64,000 nt of DNA from Undaria pinnatifida. Its lineage: Eukaryota > Sar > Phaeophyceae > Laminariales > Alariaceae. The translations under genes and the position numbers were made by a program. Within the stretch, counting starts at the first letter, position 1; each line of letters starts with the position of its first letter. This document shows positions 1 through 11,869 of the stretch, piece by piece. Where the stretch lies: the NCBI GenBank assembly GCA_012845835.1, contig JABAKD010000023.1:13815362-13879361 (forward strand), read 5' to 3'. Under the pieces are notes generated by a model. That model was not told where the DNA came from. It saw only the letters and a list, made by a program, of their open reading frames with translations, and ran no database searches.

Positions 1-35
1 GTCCCGCCGCCTACGGCGGGCGGCCACCTTACCCT

Positions 36-312
36 AGTTAAGGATATAGATCGGCGACTCCCCTTGGAACTACAGTGTAGCTATCAGGGTCAACAGGGTG
101 ATATTAGGCAGTCTGTGCGCGGAAACTATGAAACCCGTTCCTGAGGGGAACAAAATATGACAGCTGGGGAAGGAAATGCATCAGTTTATCAAGTGAATAC
201 TGTAAGTCGAATGGCCGGTGAGGGAAGGGCGGAGTTTTCAAGGACGTGGGGGGCTGATTTTGATCAAAAGGGGAGCGGGGGGGGGGGGGGAGGGGGGGGG
301 GGGGGTTAGGTT
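36..312 (+). repeat. G-tract repeat family, copy truncated at its head
   Basis: This segment matches the conserved head of the family from the motif GGATATAG(A/G)TCGGCGACTC through CAACAGGGTGAT and GCGCGGAAACTAT to a run of G of more than 20 bases with two interruptions. The first part of the head is missing, so the copy starts inside the repeat. Family identity rests on visible matches to copies at 7350, 11870 and 38810. The 82-residue minus-strand open frame over it is only the translation of the C-runs. Confidence 0.85.
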
Positions 313-1205
313 GCATGAATGTGGGTATTATGTTACCTATCATGTATAACAAATTAACATAGACTTAATTTATACCAATAATAATCTGAACACTTTGAAT
401 TCTAGTAACGTCTCATTATTAAGTGATTTTTTTTTAGGTAGTAGTGGGATACTCTTTCGTACGTGCAACTATAACTCGAAGTATCACGCAACGTATCGGT
501 ACCACTACACCGGGTTTCTACATACTACAGTACATCATTGATTGATGGGGTCCCGTACGGTGCCGAGCCTTGCCCTTTGGTGCGGTGCTGTGTGGTGCTG
601 CGGTGAGCTTTCTTTCGAACATACCACACTACCAGGTACCAGATATGGTGCGAAGTATCAGGTGCCCGGTACCGTTTTGTACGTGTTGTGTACTTGTGTT
701 GTTGCTTTCTTCAGTTGATTGTCCTCTCTCGGTCCCCATGCTCCGCCCCACCCCCGGAAATTACACCCGTTCGCCCATCGGAGAATGGCACATGGCATCG
801 TCAACAAACACAAAGCACAGCACAGACAGGTGCATTAGCTCTGTACAAGCAGCTCTTGGAACTATCAATTCGCTAGTCAAATCGTGTCATGGGCCTCTTC
901 TTTCTGCCCCCAATACATGTTATGCGTCCTCTCTTTGCGCGAGCGTAGCGGAAAGCGTCAGCCGCCCGCGGATCGAAGCCCTTGTAAGATCAGCCTTGCA
1001 GTAGCACACGGATTGTGCAGGCACCATCTACTGCTGAATCTTGATGTTAATATCAAAAGAAGCTCCAATTGAGATTGTTTAGGCACCACCAGCTGCTGAA
1101 ACCATGAGTATTGAGAATGTAGGCACCGACTGCCGAATCCCTGCAGACTACGTATACGAGTGAGGGGCGCTTAAAATATTTACATTAACTTTTTTTTTTT
1201 TTCTT
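313..1205. other. No gene recognised
   Basis: The open frames here (570-1004 and overlapping ones) show no domain, no splice context and no codon-like composition. I see no strong repeat unit beyond a short T-run near 1190. Confidence 0.5.
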
Positions 1206-1208
1206 TGA

Positions 1209-1617
1209 TTCTCTTGGAGATCCGGGTAAAAAAGCTTTGAGCTCCATACACATTCGTTTGTGTACCAGTTTTTGTCCATCTACAAAACGCAACCTTGGTG
1301 TTAACCTCGCCCCTTCGGTTTAGTCAACACCGTGCCATCTTCCGATGAACCCTAAGGTTCGGCCAAGAAGGTGAGATAGCCACTCAAGAGTGGGGAGCTC
1401 TTATTGCTCTGTCTTTGGCTTGAGCAGTGCAGGATTACCCTGCGCCTCCTGTACATTTTTGATTCCTTCGTCGGTGGGTCTCCACCTGCCGTTAAAAAAA
1501 AGCGCACCCGCTAACCGAAACCGTTTGCCTAACCAGGGTCGCAATCAGGCTGTGTCTCACCTCTCTAACTCACAGCTTCTCGAAGACCTTTAAAATTGGG
1601 TCGTGTTGCCACTTACA
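1209..1617 (+). repeat. 0.41-kb dispersed repeat, copy 1
   Basis: It aligns along its length with 4551-4985. Shared blocks include TTCGTTTGTGTACCAGTTTT, GGTTCGGCCAAGAAGGTGAG, GATAGCCAC, TTTTGATTCCTTCG and GCGCACCCGCTAA. Neither copy has a conserved long reading frame or obvious terminal inverted repeats, so the class is unknown. A decayed LTR, a non-autonomous element or a duplicated RNA gene are all possible. Confidence 0.7.
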
Positions 1618-1629
1618 AGATTATACCCC

Positions 1630-1852
1630 CCAGGTTATCATAGTTTCCGCGCACAGACTAACTAAATCACCCTGTTGACCCTGATAGCTACACTGTAGTT
1701 GTAAGGGGAGTCGCCGACCTATATCCTTAATGAGGACTCACAACTCGTAATGCGCGCGATCGGAGTATCACACACAGCTTGCAAAGATGAGTTTCGACGA
1801 AATCTTCGATCTCACAGCTGGAGTGTATTTTCATTTTTTATAATAGGGTTCC
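1630..1852 (-). repeat. G-tract repeat family, head-only copy
   Basis: Reverse-strand copy of the family head. It runs from the GCGCGGAAACTAT block to the terminal sequence read on this strand as CTGGAGTGTATTTT followed by an A/T-rich TTTTTTATAA. No G-tract body follows, so only about 220 bp of head is present. It shares its terminus with the copies ending at 8925 and 38095. Confidence 0.85.
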
Positions 1853-2026
1853 CTCTGTTTTGTATGCTTCAGATTCTGGCGGAGGCATGAATTGCTTCAG
1901 CTGTGATATACTCGTATGGGTGTACTACTTTTGGTTTGTGTGTTTGCTCTGGGGCATTCCCCAGTTCCAGAGTGACTGGAGCTTGTCCTGTGACCACGGG
2001 CTTGATTATGCAAGTTTATGCGAGAA

Positions 2027-2342
<316 letters not shown>

Positions 2343-2543
2343 AACCAACCATGGATCCCTGGATTCCTCTTCCGTGCGCAACCTTACACGCGCCCCGCTA
2401 AGCGTATCAGAGGCCAAGGCCCCCCAAGGGCCCCAACTCACAGCGGACGCCTTTAATTAATTTCTATCATCCTAAAAGAAAAACAGGGTGACATCGTCTA
2501 AAGAATCAAATAACAACCAGCAAACACTCGGCGGTACGCAACA

Positions 2544-2568
2544 GTTGTTGTTGTTGTTGTTGTTGTTG
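2544..2568. repeat. (GTT)n tract, inverted relative to the (CAA)n block
   Basis: Eight GTT units lie about 200 bp downstream of the (CAA)n array. They are its reverse complement, so a single strand could fold the two together. Confidence 0.9.
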
Positions 2569-2569
2569 A

Positions 2570-4550
2570 CTCACATTTCTTTGCAGATGGTGCGAGTGCT
2601 AAGGTTTTTCTCCTCTTTTGCACCTTGTATTATGTCAGCACTCTCTTTGTTGTACACATGGCTCTGAGTAGGGATTGTTGCTGTTTGTTGTTGTTATCTG
2701 ACATGATTAATAACTCGTTCGTGTCAAAATCCAGAGTCTGTGCCACGCAAAGGTGCTATTAAGAAGAGAGCACTACCTATAGTCTAAACAGGAAGGTCAA
2801 AAACCGAGAAAAAACAAATGAAATCGAAATTCAGCCGAGAAATACTGCTAAATCGTACGCTTTCCGACCGAAAAATCCTAGAGACGAAGACGGCGCACGA
2901 ATACCAAGTGGAAAGAATCAATGCGCAAACCGAGCTGACATGGCCGTCGCGGGTATCCACTCAACTAGAACACGGAGTCTCCTCGTTCCCACAACTGACC
3001 AACTCGCGGCTACTGACTACAGCAGTTGGTTGCTGTCTGGAGTGCTGCCTGCACCTGACAAACCGCACGGTAATCGTGAACGACGAACTGAGGCTTGCTC
3101 TCTTGGGTGCTGTCAGAGTGATGACCCGCGGGCACGCAGCGAAGAAAAAAACAAAAAATCCATATATATCCATATTTTCCAAGATGGGTTGATGCCGAAG
3201 CTTCGTAACTTGTTTATTTAGCTGAATTTCGGCCGTGGATTAAACTCTTGACTCGTTTGTGGCAGGCGGCCGCACGTAGTCGAAGTCTGGATCGGAAGTA
3301 ACTGCAACTTGAAGAGTCACCCATACAGTGTATTTCGACCCTTCGTGGGGTTGGTGGGCTGTGGGATACGCGTACAAATAATAATAGACAAAAAATAGGA
3401 CACCTCCCAATGAAAACTCACTCATATATATAGTATATTACGAGTACCAACAACGCAGCCTGCAAAGATGAGTATTGTCCTGAAATTCGTCAAACTCACG
3501 GCTGACGTCCTTGAAAATTAGCTATAAAATAATAGCTCCACGGGTACAAAACGAGCTGGCTACAACAATTGTGTCGCGAGCCGCGTAGTAAAATAAGAAG
3601 TAATTTTAGCAGCAGATGGGATCTTTACGTCGCACTATTAAAATAGGCTATTAATAGCTTTGTTGGTGCTGTGCTACGTGAATTTGGCCGAATAAGAATA
3701 GTTTCGCTGGCGTTTCTATACACTCATTACTTGCTGAGGATACGATGGCCTCTCACCCCCCACCCTGCCCAGTCAGCAGCTTGACTAACCTCTTCCAAAC
3801 AACAACTGAACGAGTCTGACCGTGGCCTGGCACTAGATGACCCTGTGCCCTCTGTGATCTGCGCCTCATCATTCTACGCGACGACGTCAGCGACTGTCTC
3901 CCCTCGAATCTGGAGTCTACGCGTACAACCCGTTGTCCAGCTCTCTTCCACTCACTCCCTTTTTTTGTGAGTCTTGCTTTGTTTGAAGTACTGTTTGTAT
4001 GAATACTTCTTATTATCACCATTATTATTGCTGTAGACTAGAAGACTACAGCAGTGCCAACAGGTTGGTTCCCTCTGCCCTTTTTTTGTTACTGATGATG
4101 CTGATGCTGCTGTGTTCCTGTTTGTATTCCTTTCTTGCGCTGTTTTTTCGATTGCCTTTCTTTGTCCCCCCTGCTTATTGCAAGCAGCTCTTCTTCTTGT
4201 TTGTTGTCGTTGGGGAGACACTCGTCGCACGATACGCCCTTCGGCGAAGAAAATGAGGCGTGATACACACGCCCGTTCAACCAATATTTTTGCTTGCCTA
4301 TGGGGTCTGTATGTGGTTGATGAGAAAATGACCTTCGTTTGGTAGAGAATTGTGTAGCCGAGGGCTTCATCAGAGTGTGGACATTGAGTTTTTGATTCTA
4401 CATGACATATATATGGTATGTGTGTAGTCTAGACTACAAGGTATGTATGTGTGTTTTGTTCGTGGTCTGGTATGTTTAATTTTCAATGTTCCTTCACCTC
4501 TAACGAACGGGTTGTTCGGCAACGTTATTAGACTACATTTTTTTATTATT
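2570..4550. other. No gene recognised; one very diverged G-tract head
   Basis: Open frames here are short and overlap on both strands. About 3430-3530 contains GCAAAGATGAGT and CTCACGGCTG in the order of the minus-strand family head and is probably an old decayed copy. I see nothing else I can name. Confidence 0.45.
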
Positions 4551-4985
4551 ATCCTCCTCCTGGAGATCCGGGTGAAAAAAAGCTCCACACACTTTCGTTT
4601 GTGTACCAGTTTTCGTCCATCTCATCTGCAGAACGCAGAGAGAGTTGGTACCTAACTCGCCCCTGCGGTTTAGTAAACACCGTGGACTTGCTGGCCTTCT
4701 TCGGCCGTACCCTGTAAGGTTAAGGTTCGGCCAAGAAGGTGAGATAGCCACCCAGGAATCGACAGCTCTTTTTTTTGCTCTGTCTTTGACCTGGGCAGTG
4801 CGGGATTTGCCTGCGCCTGTCCGTTTTTGATTCCTTCGACGGTGGATCTCCACCTACCTGCCGTTAGCTAGAAAAAGGCGCACCCGCTAAACGAACCCGT
4901 TTGCCAAACTAGGGTCACACTCAGGCTGTGTATCACCTCTCCAACTCAGCTTCTCCAAGACTTTAGGGTCGTGTTGTCACTTCTT
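4551..4985 (+). repeat. 0.41-kb dispersed repeat, copy 2
   Basis: Second copy of the unit at 1209-1617, in the same orientation and diverged by many small insertions and substitutions. It starts at TGGAGATCCGGGTGAAAAAA and ends around GGGTCGTGTTGTCACTTCTTA. Confidence 0.7.
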
Positions 4986-5689
4986 ACCAGGTATACGATT
5001 AGGTCTATACACCTTAGCTTACTAATAATACCAGCGTTCGTTGCATCTCCCTAATATTACATTACATTACGCACATGCATTCGTACAATATACACAGCTA
5101 TTTCACTGCTACTACTATTAATACAGTACTACTGCTGCTGTTGCATGTACAGGTATTCATATTGTGTTGTAGATACCTGGTACCTTGTACTTGTAAGACA
5201 CAACAAGTAAGTCCGCAGCACCCCAACTACCTAAAGATACCAATAAATGTGTAACACAGCAGTGGCCCCGGCGCCGGCGCGTAAATGGGCGGCTTTGGCG
5301 GGGACCGGGAACCATGACTCAGGGTTTTATGCGAGATAAACTGATGTCACGGCATGCAAGAGATGTAGACTAGACTAATATCTTTCCTTTATATTTTCCG
5401 GATATTTTCGCACAGCAGCAGCACGAAATGCAGCCGAGATAGTTTCTCCCTTGAAATTGACGCGTCAGCCGTCTCAGCTGCGTGAGGCTCGTGTTACAGT
5501 TAGTTGTACAGCAGTCTATTTACACACCATACAGCATGATGACACTGGTATCATAGCGATATCGCACCACACTTCCTGAGCGTTCTCGTAGAAGAAGAGG
5601 CCCATCAGCCTGGTCACATAAAAAATACACCATACAAGTAGACTACTCGGAGTATTAATAAACATAGTCTATAGTCTAGACTAAATAGA
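4986..5689. other. No gene recognised
   Basis: AT-rich intergenic sequence. It contains the palindrome TAGTCTAGACTA near 5670, which also occurs near 4427 and as a variant near 42002. Nothing else supportable. Confidence 0.4.
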
Positions 5690-5825
5690 CTCCAGCTGTG
5701 AGATCGAAGATTTTGTCGAAAATCATCTTTGCAAGCTGTGTGTGAAACTCCGATCGCGCGTATCACGGGTTGTGTGTCCTCATTAAGGATAGTCCAGACC
5801 TATAGTCTAGGTCGGCGACCTCAAA
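5690..5825 (+). repeat. G-tract repeat family, partial head
   Basis: It matches the first 130 bp or so of the head (CTCCAGCTGTGAGATCGAAG to GGTCGGCGAC), with a short internal insertion that repeats TATAGTCTAG. The rest of the element is absent. Confidence 0.8.
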
Positions 5826-6059
5826 TATTTACTCCAGAGTATTATACTATTAATACGCTATCGTGCTATAATACTCGAACTACACGAGGTGTAGGGACAA
5901 ACACTACTACTGCATGCACTGCATGTACTGCATGTACTACTAGCCGATTACTAGCCGATACTGCTCTACTGCACGTACTACTATTAATAGCCGATTACTA
6001 ATCGATAGCTGTAAGTCTTGTAAGTCTTCTAAGTGAAACCTCCGACAACGGGTAGAGTA

Positions 6060-6186
6060 GCGTGTATCGAGTGTATCAAGTGTATCGAGTGTATCGAGTC
6101 CATAATGATGTGTACCAACAGCCAAGCGTCTCAAGTGTATCAAAAGTGTACCAAGTGTATCAAGTGTATCAAGTATATCAAGCGCA
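6060..6186. repeat. Imperfect short tandem repeat (GTATCAAGT type)
   Basis: About ten units of 9-10 bp related to GTGTATCAA(G) in two clusters separated by about 35 bp of unrelated sequence. Upstream at 5910-5945 is a smaller CTGCATGTA array. Confidence 0.85.
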
Positions 6187-6189
6187 AGG

Positions 6190-7059
6190 GAGTAACGGGG
6201 CACTACTAAAACACGAAAAAACACACAAACATGGACGGATACTTCCGAAAAGGTAGCATGTATAGTCTACTCTCTGGTGAGAAAATTTGTTCCCAAGGCG
6301 AGCCGGGAGATCCCTGGCAGGCCGGGGTGGGGCTTTTTCACCTACATGCCTATGATACTGGATTGCCTATAAATATATGGTGCATACAGTGGCAGCAGGG
6401 GCTGTAGGTATGAGTACGTAGTATAAAATAAATGTAGCAGTAGTAGGTATTTGTCGTGAGAATAGGCTAGTAGTGCCACGTATGTATGTGTGGAATGGTC
6501 CTCCTATATCCTGCAGCTACTACTGTCGATGTCGTGAAGATGTCTTGGTAATATAAGAGATCCCCGAAGACTTCTTGATATCTAGTGGCCACCGTTTTGG
6601 CCGGTGTAGGCGAGCTTTTTATTACGGGCGTTTAGGTAGGATAGGTGCTGGAGCTTTGTTCGACCAAGAAGAAGGGTCGTGGAGGGCGTCGACCTCACAT
6701 GACTGGCTTTAAGCTCTTCAGTCCTGGTTCCGTGACGTGATATCCAGTGATGTCCACTACAGAAATATCCCGTCAGGATACCATGTTCAGGATCCGCCCC
6801 TTGTGCAACGGAGAGGTCTCAGAAAAGACGAAGATATCGGAGACGTGCAGGCTCTTTTATGCCTGACATTGGAGGTATCCATCCGTACACCTGCGCAATC
6901 TGTAGTGTACGACCTACTATTTACATCTGTATTACTATACCCGGTATGGTATACGTCTTTCGATGGTCATCACATTATTACTCCCTTCATTTCCTCGTTA
7001 CAAGCCCATCTCATCCTGGAATGATCTCGCGGCGGTCAACTCATGAAGGATTTTATATG
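6190..7059. other. No gene recognised
   Basis: Open frames 6737-7024 and 6859-7074 overlap each other and show no domain. Nothing else identified. Confidence 0.4.
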
Positions 7060-7345
7060 TATCGGACAGAGTAATAAACACTTCTAAACAAATGATATCA
7101 CGTACCAGGTATTATAGTTCTAGCCATCCATGACGTAGCTTTCATTCATCCTCCCCCCCCCACCGACCCCCCAACGCCCCCTCCTTCCCCACACCCCGCA
7201 CGATCACGATCGCCTAGACCCAGCACCGCGCGTATAGCAAGCCCCTACATATATGATTAATACGCGCGATCGGAGGATCACACACAATGTTGCGGAGATC
7301 AGTTTCGACCAGATACTTGATCTCCTAGCTGGAGTGTATTTTAGT
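7060..7345 (-). repeat. G-tract repeat family, rearranged copy
   Basis: Contains the AATAAACACTTC block, a C-tract, the CGCCTAGACC(C/T)AGCACC block and then part of the head ending at CTGGAGTGTATTTTA. The middle of the element is missing, so body and head are joined by a deletion. Confidence 0.75.
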
Positions 7346-7349
7346 ATTA

Positions 7350-8178
7350 ATATAAAAAATGAGAATACACTCCAGCTGTGAGATCAAAGATTTCGTCGAA
7401 ACTCATCTTTGCAAGCTGTGTGATACTCCGATCGCGCGCATTACGAGTTGTGTGTCCTCATTAAGGATATAGGTCGGCGACTCCCCTTACAACTACAGTG
7501 TAGCTATCAGGGTCAACAGGGTGATTTTAGTCAGTCTGTGCGCGGAAACTATAAAACCCGTTTCTGAAGGGGACAAAATCTGACAGCTGTGGAGGGAAAT
7601 GTATCCTTTTATCGAGTGAATCTTGTAAGTCGAATAACCGGTGAGGGGGAGGGGCGGAGTTTTGAAGGACGTGGGGGCCTGGTTTTGATCAAAAGCGAGC
7701 GGGTTTGGAGGGGGGGGGGGGGGGGGGGGGGAATTTGTGCATGTAAGTTATAATCCTTTCAAGGGGATAAATCTGACGGTTTTGGCACCAGTTTATTATT
7801 GGGGGGGGGGGGGGGTGGGGCGGGGGGGGGGGGGGGGGGGCAGCTCAATATGTGCGTGGAAACTATACATTATTTTGAGGGGATAAATGTGACGGTTTTG
7901 GAAATGATGCATCAGTTTATCATTTATATCCTGGTGTAAGTCGTACAATCAGTGAGTAGAGAGAGGGTGGAGTGTTCGAGGGGGTGGGGTTGGGATGGGT
8001 TGGGGGGGGGGAAGGTGGGGGGTGGGGGCGGAGGGGGCGGGGGAGGGGGCGGGGGGGGGGGGGGGGGGGAAGGAAGGGTTTTAGGTGAGGGGTTTGTTAT
8101 ACGTGTGGTGCTAGGTCTAGGCGATGGTGTGGGGGATGGGGAAGAAGGGGGTGTTATATGTGACCTACACATCTTGAA
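7350..8178 (+). repeat. G-tract repeat family, head plus most of body
   Basis: It opens with the terminal AATACACTCCAGCTGTGAG and runs through the head. Three related modules follow, each built around (T/C)G(C/T)GTGGAAACTATA, GGGGA(T/C)AAA and TGACGGTTTTGG and each ending in a long G-tract. The CTAGGTCTAGGCGATGGTG block then follows. It is broken where an opposite copy begins near 8179, giving an inverted pair with heads facing outward. Confidence 0.9.
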
Positions 8179-8925
8179 AACCCTCCCCCCCTCCCCCGTT
8201 TTTTTTTTTTCCCCCTCGCTTTCTCTTGCTTAAACGCCCCACCTAATATCGAAATCCGCCAGAGCAATAAACACTTCCACGCCCTGGATATCGCCTCGTT
8301 ATCGTTTTAGAGCCGTCCATGCCGCTGCTGCAATTCCCACCCACCCCCCGCCCCTAAAGCCCCTTCCTTCCCCACCACCCTTACCATCGCCTAGACCTAG
8401 CACCACGCGTAAAGCATACCCCTAACTCTATGCGACCTAAAGCCCTCCCCCCTCGCTCCCCGCCCCCCCCGGCACATTCCCCCCTCCCTCCCCCACAAGA
8501 AGGATTTATAGCTTCCACGCACAAATGGACCTGCCCCAACCGTCCCCTCCCCCCCCCCCCCCCCCCCTCCCGCCCCCCTTTTGATCAAAATCAGGCCCCC
8601 ACGTTTAAAAAAAATTCTGCCCTTCCCTCACTGGTTATTCGACTCACAGTATTCACTTGATAAACTGATGCATTTCGTTCCACAGCTGTCAGATTTTGTC
8701 CCCCTCAGAAACGGATTTTATAGTTTCCGCGCACAGACTGACTAACATCACCCTGTTGACCCTGATAGCTACACTGTAGTTGCAAGGGGGGTCGCCGTCC
8801 TATATCCTTAATAAGTACACACAACCCGTAATACGCGCGATCGGAGTATCACACACAGCTTGCAAGTATGAGTTTCGACAAAATATTCGATCTCACAGCT
8901 GGAGTGTATTTTTTTTTTTATAATA
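8179..8925 (-). repeat. G-tract repeat family, opposite arm of the inverted pair
   Basis: Minus copy with the AATAAACACTTCCACG block, CGCCTAGACCTAGCACCACG, several C-tracts and the full head, ending in CTGGAGTGTATTTTTTTTTT. Together with 7350-8178 it forms a 1.6-kb structure whose outer ends are inverted copies of one terminus. Confidence 0.9.
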
Positions 8926-9825
8926 TACGAAGGATGACACTTCAAGTCTTGGTACTAAAAACGCAGAACGTAGCTTGATAGGGCTCTGCACCGACGGCCA
9001 TTATGATTGTCGCATCCACTCTCTCATGCTGCCGTGCTGAGAAAACACAAGCCGGCATCGATACGTACTTGTGTAGAATTGCATTTTACAGCAATTCTAG
9101 AAGAGTAGTAGTAGTAGTAGTTCTCCACGCAGTATCCGGTGCGGCCGCACGCGACGTTTTGGCAGTCCGCGTTGTTGCTTTTCTGCGGCACCACGGGCAG
9201 ATTGTCGATAGGTGGCCTTCACCTAACTTTCTCGCGGAAGTCTGTTTATGGCGTGCGTGTCTGGATTACTATCGCGCAAAGTCGACATGGTTTTCTCCCT
9301 ACTAACTGTAGAATGCGGAATGCATCAACTTTTAACCTAGTTATCACTTGGGGCGGAGTCGCGTGGCTCCCATTCTCTGTGTCGTGTGATATTATAACAA
9401 ATTGTGGCGAGATGGTGGTGTTGTTTTTTTGCACTGTTTTCAGCGTGTCTATCTCGTTCACATGGACGGGAGAAATGTCGTGATTATTGGAGTGTCATTT
9501 ACGTTGTGGGTACAAGAAGCTGTTATGCATCTTCTCCTGTTGCCCCGGCTATTCCCACAGGCATGCCAGTCAAAGTGCATGAGAGGTAATGGGGGACATA
9601 TGGATGTACTGCATGTCTTGTTGGACGTACTCACTCCATTGTCAGATTGCTAACAAGAATCCGTCGAAAAGATGGACGGGAGAATTTTGGGGGTTTCGTA
9701 CATGTGTGGGATGGATCTCCACAACGGGATTTTATGTTGTGGGTTTTTATGTGCCCGAATAATATCACTCTATTTTTCGACTGTTTTTTTGCCGCTACCT
9801 TGTGTCTTCTCTGTGCCTCTTCTAC
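8926..9825. other. No gene recognised
   Basis: Frames at 9003-9305, 9139-9483 and 9402-9653 overlap and look like chance openings. A short TAG/GTA run is at 9100-9120. Confidence 0.4.
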
Positions 9826-9827
9826 GG

Positions 9828-10063
9828 CTACCACGCCAAGGGCTACCACGCCCCATCTATATTGCAAGGGCTATCACGCCTTCACCACCGCACGGCTACC
9901 ACGCCTGTGTATTTACATCCCGGCTATCACGCCACAGCTCCGAGTTCAAATTCCGGGTTATCACACCTGAGTTATCACGCTTCACACAAGTAAATCGGGT
10001 TATCACACCCGCCTTAGTTAGTAGTTCGTAGTTTATCGATAACCGGCTATTACGCCACCTTTC
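9828..10063 (+). repeat. Cluster of GGCTAYCACGCC motifs
   Basis: About ten copies of a 12-bp motif of the form (C/G)GG(C/T)TA(C/T)CACGCC or CGGGTTATCACACC occur in 235 bp with irregular spacing of roughly 12-50 bp. They all lie in the same orientation. The irregular spacing is unlike a simple minisatellite and closer to a binding-site cluster, though decay of a tandem array is equally possible. Confidence 0.7.
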
Positions 10064-10591
10064 TCCTCCACCTACACCACCACCGGGGCGCCACACGTAC
10101 CAACCTTCTCCACATGTCTCATGTTCGAGTCTCTTTACCGTTGCTGTCTCTTGATCCTGCCTGCCAACTTGTTCGCGTACGTGCATGTTATACCGCGGAG
10201 CGTCAAATAATCGAGTGGTTAGCGCTGTAGTCTACATGTTAAGTATCCTGGTCTCTTCGCTACCTACGTATCGCCTATATTCTCTGGAGATATGTCAGGG
10301 GGGACGCAGGTTGTTGTCTTGGGGCACATTTGCGGACCGTTTTCGGTTGGGTAACCAGCGATTAGTTCGTGACATTCGGGAATTTCACCTGCGCGATACA
10401 CGAGATCGGCTTCGAGGTCGTAGCCTCTGATGCTTGATGTTATTGGTATTTTTTCTGCCTAGCCCGCACCTACTTCCGTCGTGATACATTACTTTTACCA
10501 TGTCTACGACGTCAGGCGCAATTTCTGGTCGAACTGTGAGCCGTCTGGAGGGGCCCCACGGATAGGGAGATGAGTAGGTGTTGGTATATAT

Positions 10592-10670
10592 GTACTCAAG
10601 CGCAAACTATCATAATCATTCACGCTCCAGAGAGCGATGGTTATGATATTTAATAGTTGCCCCTGAGTAC
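10592..10670. ncRNA. Candidate hairpin (miRNA-precursor-like or tiny inverted repeat)
   Basis: The arms pair as GTACTCA with TGAGTAC at the base, CAA(A)CTAT with ATAGTTG, CATAATCAT with ATGGTTATG, and CGCTC with GAGCG around a CAGA loop. Small bulges lie between the blocks. The roughly 36-nt arms and short loop are of precursor-miRNA size, but a small inverted-repeat transposon relic would look the same. No expression evidence is available. Confidence 0.35.
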
Positions 10671-11868
10671 TACTACGGCAGTGCGTGGCGAGGGGAGAGA
10701 GCCCCGGAGATCTCTGTTACGAAGTCACGTGACTACGTGGGCCAGTGGGCAGTTCTATATAACCAAAAATAGGTTCGCCCAAGAACGGTCTCTCCCGATC
10801 TTTTCGAATTGAGGCGCTGGTGGTGTCTCCCGTTGACGACGGTGTTGCATTTTATGAGCGAGGTGGGGTGCACTGACGCTTGACGGGTGTCGCGTTCGTG
10901 AGTCGTACTCTTTACACCACTAAAAAAATGGTGATCATTGTGAGCATGTGACTTGCGGTCCTCGAGATGGTAAGCTCAGGTTTGGGTACGGCCCACGTGC
11001 GAATGCTAGTAATGTCGGTGCACGAGTATTTCCAGTTCAGGTTGGAACACCGGGCGTGCTTTAAGTTTGCTGTTTCGCTCTGCTTGTTTGTCTACGCGCT
11101 TGGCGTGTAGTGTTGGCGTGCGAGCTCAAATGCGATATGCAAATGCCCCGTCAGTTTCGTGCGAAGTCCTCAGTGCCTGTTGCTGCTGTTTTTCCTAGGT
11201 TAGGAATACCGATAATGATATTGACTGGAAGTCGAGGTTTTCCGCTAAACATTAATTAATGAAAACGGTGTCTCATGCAGCAGCGGTGCGGTAAAACTAG
11301 TGCGAGGGCCAACGGGACACCCGGCTAAAGGGATGTCAAGTCGCTTTGGTCTATCGCTCTGCGCATGGCCAGCATGCCGTGAAAGGTGGAATGTACCCGT
11401 TCGACACCGAATTGCCCTGACGCTCGTACGGTGTCGTTCGAGTTTATATATCCCATCACCTCTCGCAGCTGGTATGTTTCCTTATTTTCGAAACCCCGTC
11501 CGATATCAGTGCAAAGTCTTTGGTGGGCTGTAAGATGCTGATTATTCGCTCGATTCTAGTCTGGGCTACTGCTGTATGGGCTGTGCTGTATACCGCACCG
11601 GTGGTAGCACGCCGCCAATCGTCGTGGTGTTTCATCATCGAGCGAACGTACGTACAGTTTCTGGATTCGATCCCTGCGGCTCAATATGGTGCCGAGGTTT
11701 GTACTCTTCTACCAGGTCGATCGATATTCATTCGTTGAAACGCCCGCTCGACAGGCATGTGGCGTGTCGAGATCTTTGGGTTGAAATGCGCTTTTTTCTA
11801 ACCGTTGCCGTTTGGGTTGGTATGGCTGCCATTTCGGGCATCACTCTCGTACGTAACACCTTAGGGTT
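10671..11868. other. No confirmed gene; one weak signal-peptide-like frame
   Basis: An ATG near 11532 opens a hydrophobic N-terminus (MLIIRSILVWATAVWAVLYT), but it has no convincing downstream exon. The rest shows no recognisable feature. Confidence 0.3.
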
Positions 11869-11869
11869 A

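Noticed and set aside
7924-8660. Proline-rich and glycine-rich frames here and at 12133-13372, 36468-37592 and 39401-39820
   Set aside because: They are direct translations of the C/G runs of the G-tract repeat and shift frame from copy to copy.
10196-10290. tRNA-like GAGTGGTTAGCGCTGTAG
   Set aside because: D-arm-like only. No GTTCRANNC box at usable distance and no cloverleaf.
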